A stretch of 64,000 nt of DNA, from the NCBI RefSeq assembly GCF_905171765.1, contig NC_053390.1, positions 217,722,820 through 217,786,819 on the forward strand, read 5' to 3'. The DNA is from Bufo bufo. Lineage: Eukaryota > Chordata > Amphibia > Anura > Bufonidae. The notes beneath the pieces are model-generated. The model was not told where the DNA came from, made no database searches, and saw nothing but the letters and a program-made list of their open reading frames with translations. The position numbers and the translations under genes are program-made. Shown here piece after piece: positions 63,551-64,000 of this stretch (the first letter of the stretch is position 1; each line of letters begins with the position of its first letter).

Positions 63551-64000
63551 AGGAATTCTGTCACCAGATTTAACCCTATTAAGCTAGCTGACATTAGCGA
63601 TGTGCTAATGTCAGCTAAACCTAACTAGCCTATTCCTACTTTTATCTATGCCCCCTTTACGCCAGAAATCTAACTTTTATAATATGCTAATTATCCTCTA
63701 GGAGCGGGGTAAAGGGCGTTGTTCCTGTCCTAGAGGCTCCGTTCTCCCACCAAGTCCTGATTGACAGGGCCAGGCAGCGCTCGTGTCTGTCTGCCAGCCC
63801 TGTGCTCTGGTGAAATCTCGCGCCTTTTGGCGCAGGCGCGGTGAGGTAAAGACGCTCTCAGGCTGCCAGCTTCCTCACCACGCCTGCGCCAAATACTGAA
63901 CGGCGTGAGAGTTCACCAGAGCACAGGGCTGGCAGACAGACACGAGCGCTGCCTGGCCCTGTCAATCAGGACTTGGTGGGAGAACGGAGCCTCTAGGTAG
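63551..64000. mobile_element. Kolobok-like palindromic MITE, cut by the window end
   Basis: It begins AGGAATTCTGTCACCAG after TTAA (63547-63550). GGAGCCTCTAGG-type text and the arm around 63720-63830 are inverted at about 63880-64000. The layout and the shared GAGGCTCCGT motif relate it to the 765-bp palindrome at 47750-48514. It lies in what would be GTF2H3 intron 1. Confidence 0.65.

Noticed and set aside
1..64000. CRISPR arrays, rRNA and tRNA genes
   Set aside because: The regularly spaced repeats seen are minisatellites without uniform spacers, and the LINE, DIRS and intron evidence makes this eukaryotic nuclear DNA. No tRNA cloverleaf or rRNA text was noticed by eye; a covariance-model scan would be needed to exclude tRNA relics.

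Overview
This window is vertebrate nuclear DNA, most likely from a frog or toad (anuran). It has a spliced vertebrate gene with GT-AG introns, and it is crowded with transposable elements typical of large amphibian genomes: L1-type LINEs, DIRS tyrosine-recombinase elements, a Penelope-like element, a chromodomain Ty3/Gypsy element, three Tc1/mariner elements and many palindromic MITEs. The species cannot be named from the sequence. No rRNA, tRNA or CRISPR array was seen.

Positions 1-42165 are almost entirely nested transposons. From the left: the 3' end of an L1 (1-1761); a DIRS remnant split by a decayed L1 (about 2341-8849), which itself holds a 5'-truncated Penelope-like element (4899-6955); a hAT-like MITE (9188-9334); and an old Tc1 element whose ends lie at 9916 and 24009. 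That Tc1 copy has been hit by a Harbinger-like MITE, a complete DIRS element (DIRS-A, 10966-16577), a 765-bp insert carrying a hammerhead-like motif (17465-18229), and a nearly full-length antisense L1 (18431-23983). Next comes a full-length L1 (24267-35682). Its otherwise open ORF2 is split by a young Gypsy element (26730-32278) with near-identical LTRs. A second complete DIRS element (DIRS-B) occupies about 36683-42165.

Positions 42582-63157 hold a complete nine-exon gene on the minus strand, which I assembled exon by exon. It is EIF2B1, the alpha subunit of the eIF2B guanine-nucleotide exchange factor. The predicted protein has 302 residues, and all eight introns have GT-AG ends and compatible phases. 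Intron 8 (about 9 kb) contains a Tc1 element, Tc1-B, and a three-deep nest: a repeat delimited at 46561 and 50135, containing Tc1-C, containing a 765-bp palindrome. The other introns contain small MITEs.

At 63158-63336 a 179-bp spacer separates the EIF2B1 start codon from a start codon on the plus strand. That second start begins a 10-nt coding exon, read here as GTF2H3 (TFIIH p34) because GTF2H3 is the known head-to-head neighbour of EIF2B1. The spacer carries two perfect TGACGTCA sites. The window ends inside another palindromic MITE.

I see no wholly new enzymatic system. The points most worth following are the hammerhead-like motifs, the conserved Cys-rich N-terminus of the DIRS Gag proteins, the twin-CRE bidirectional promoter, the hairpin MITE next to the exon 9 splice acceptor, and an unidentified 100-residue ORF in EIF2B1 intron 5.
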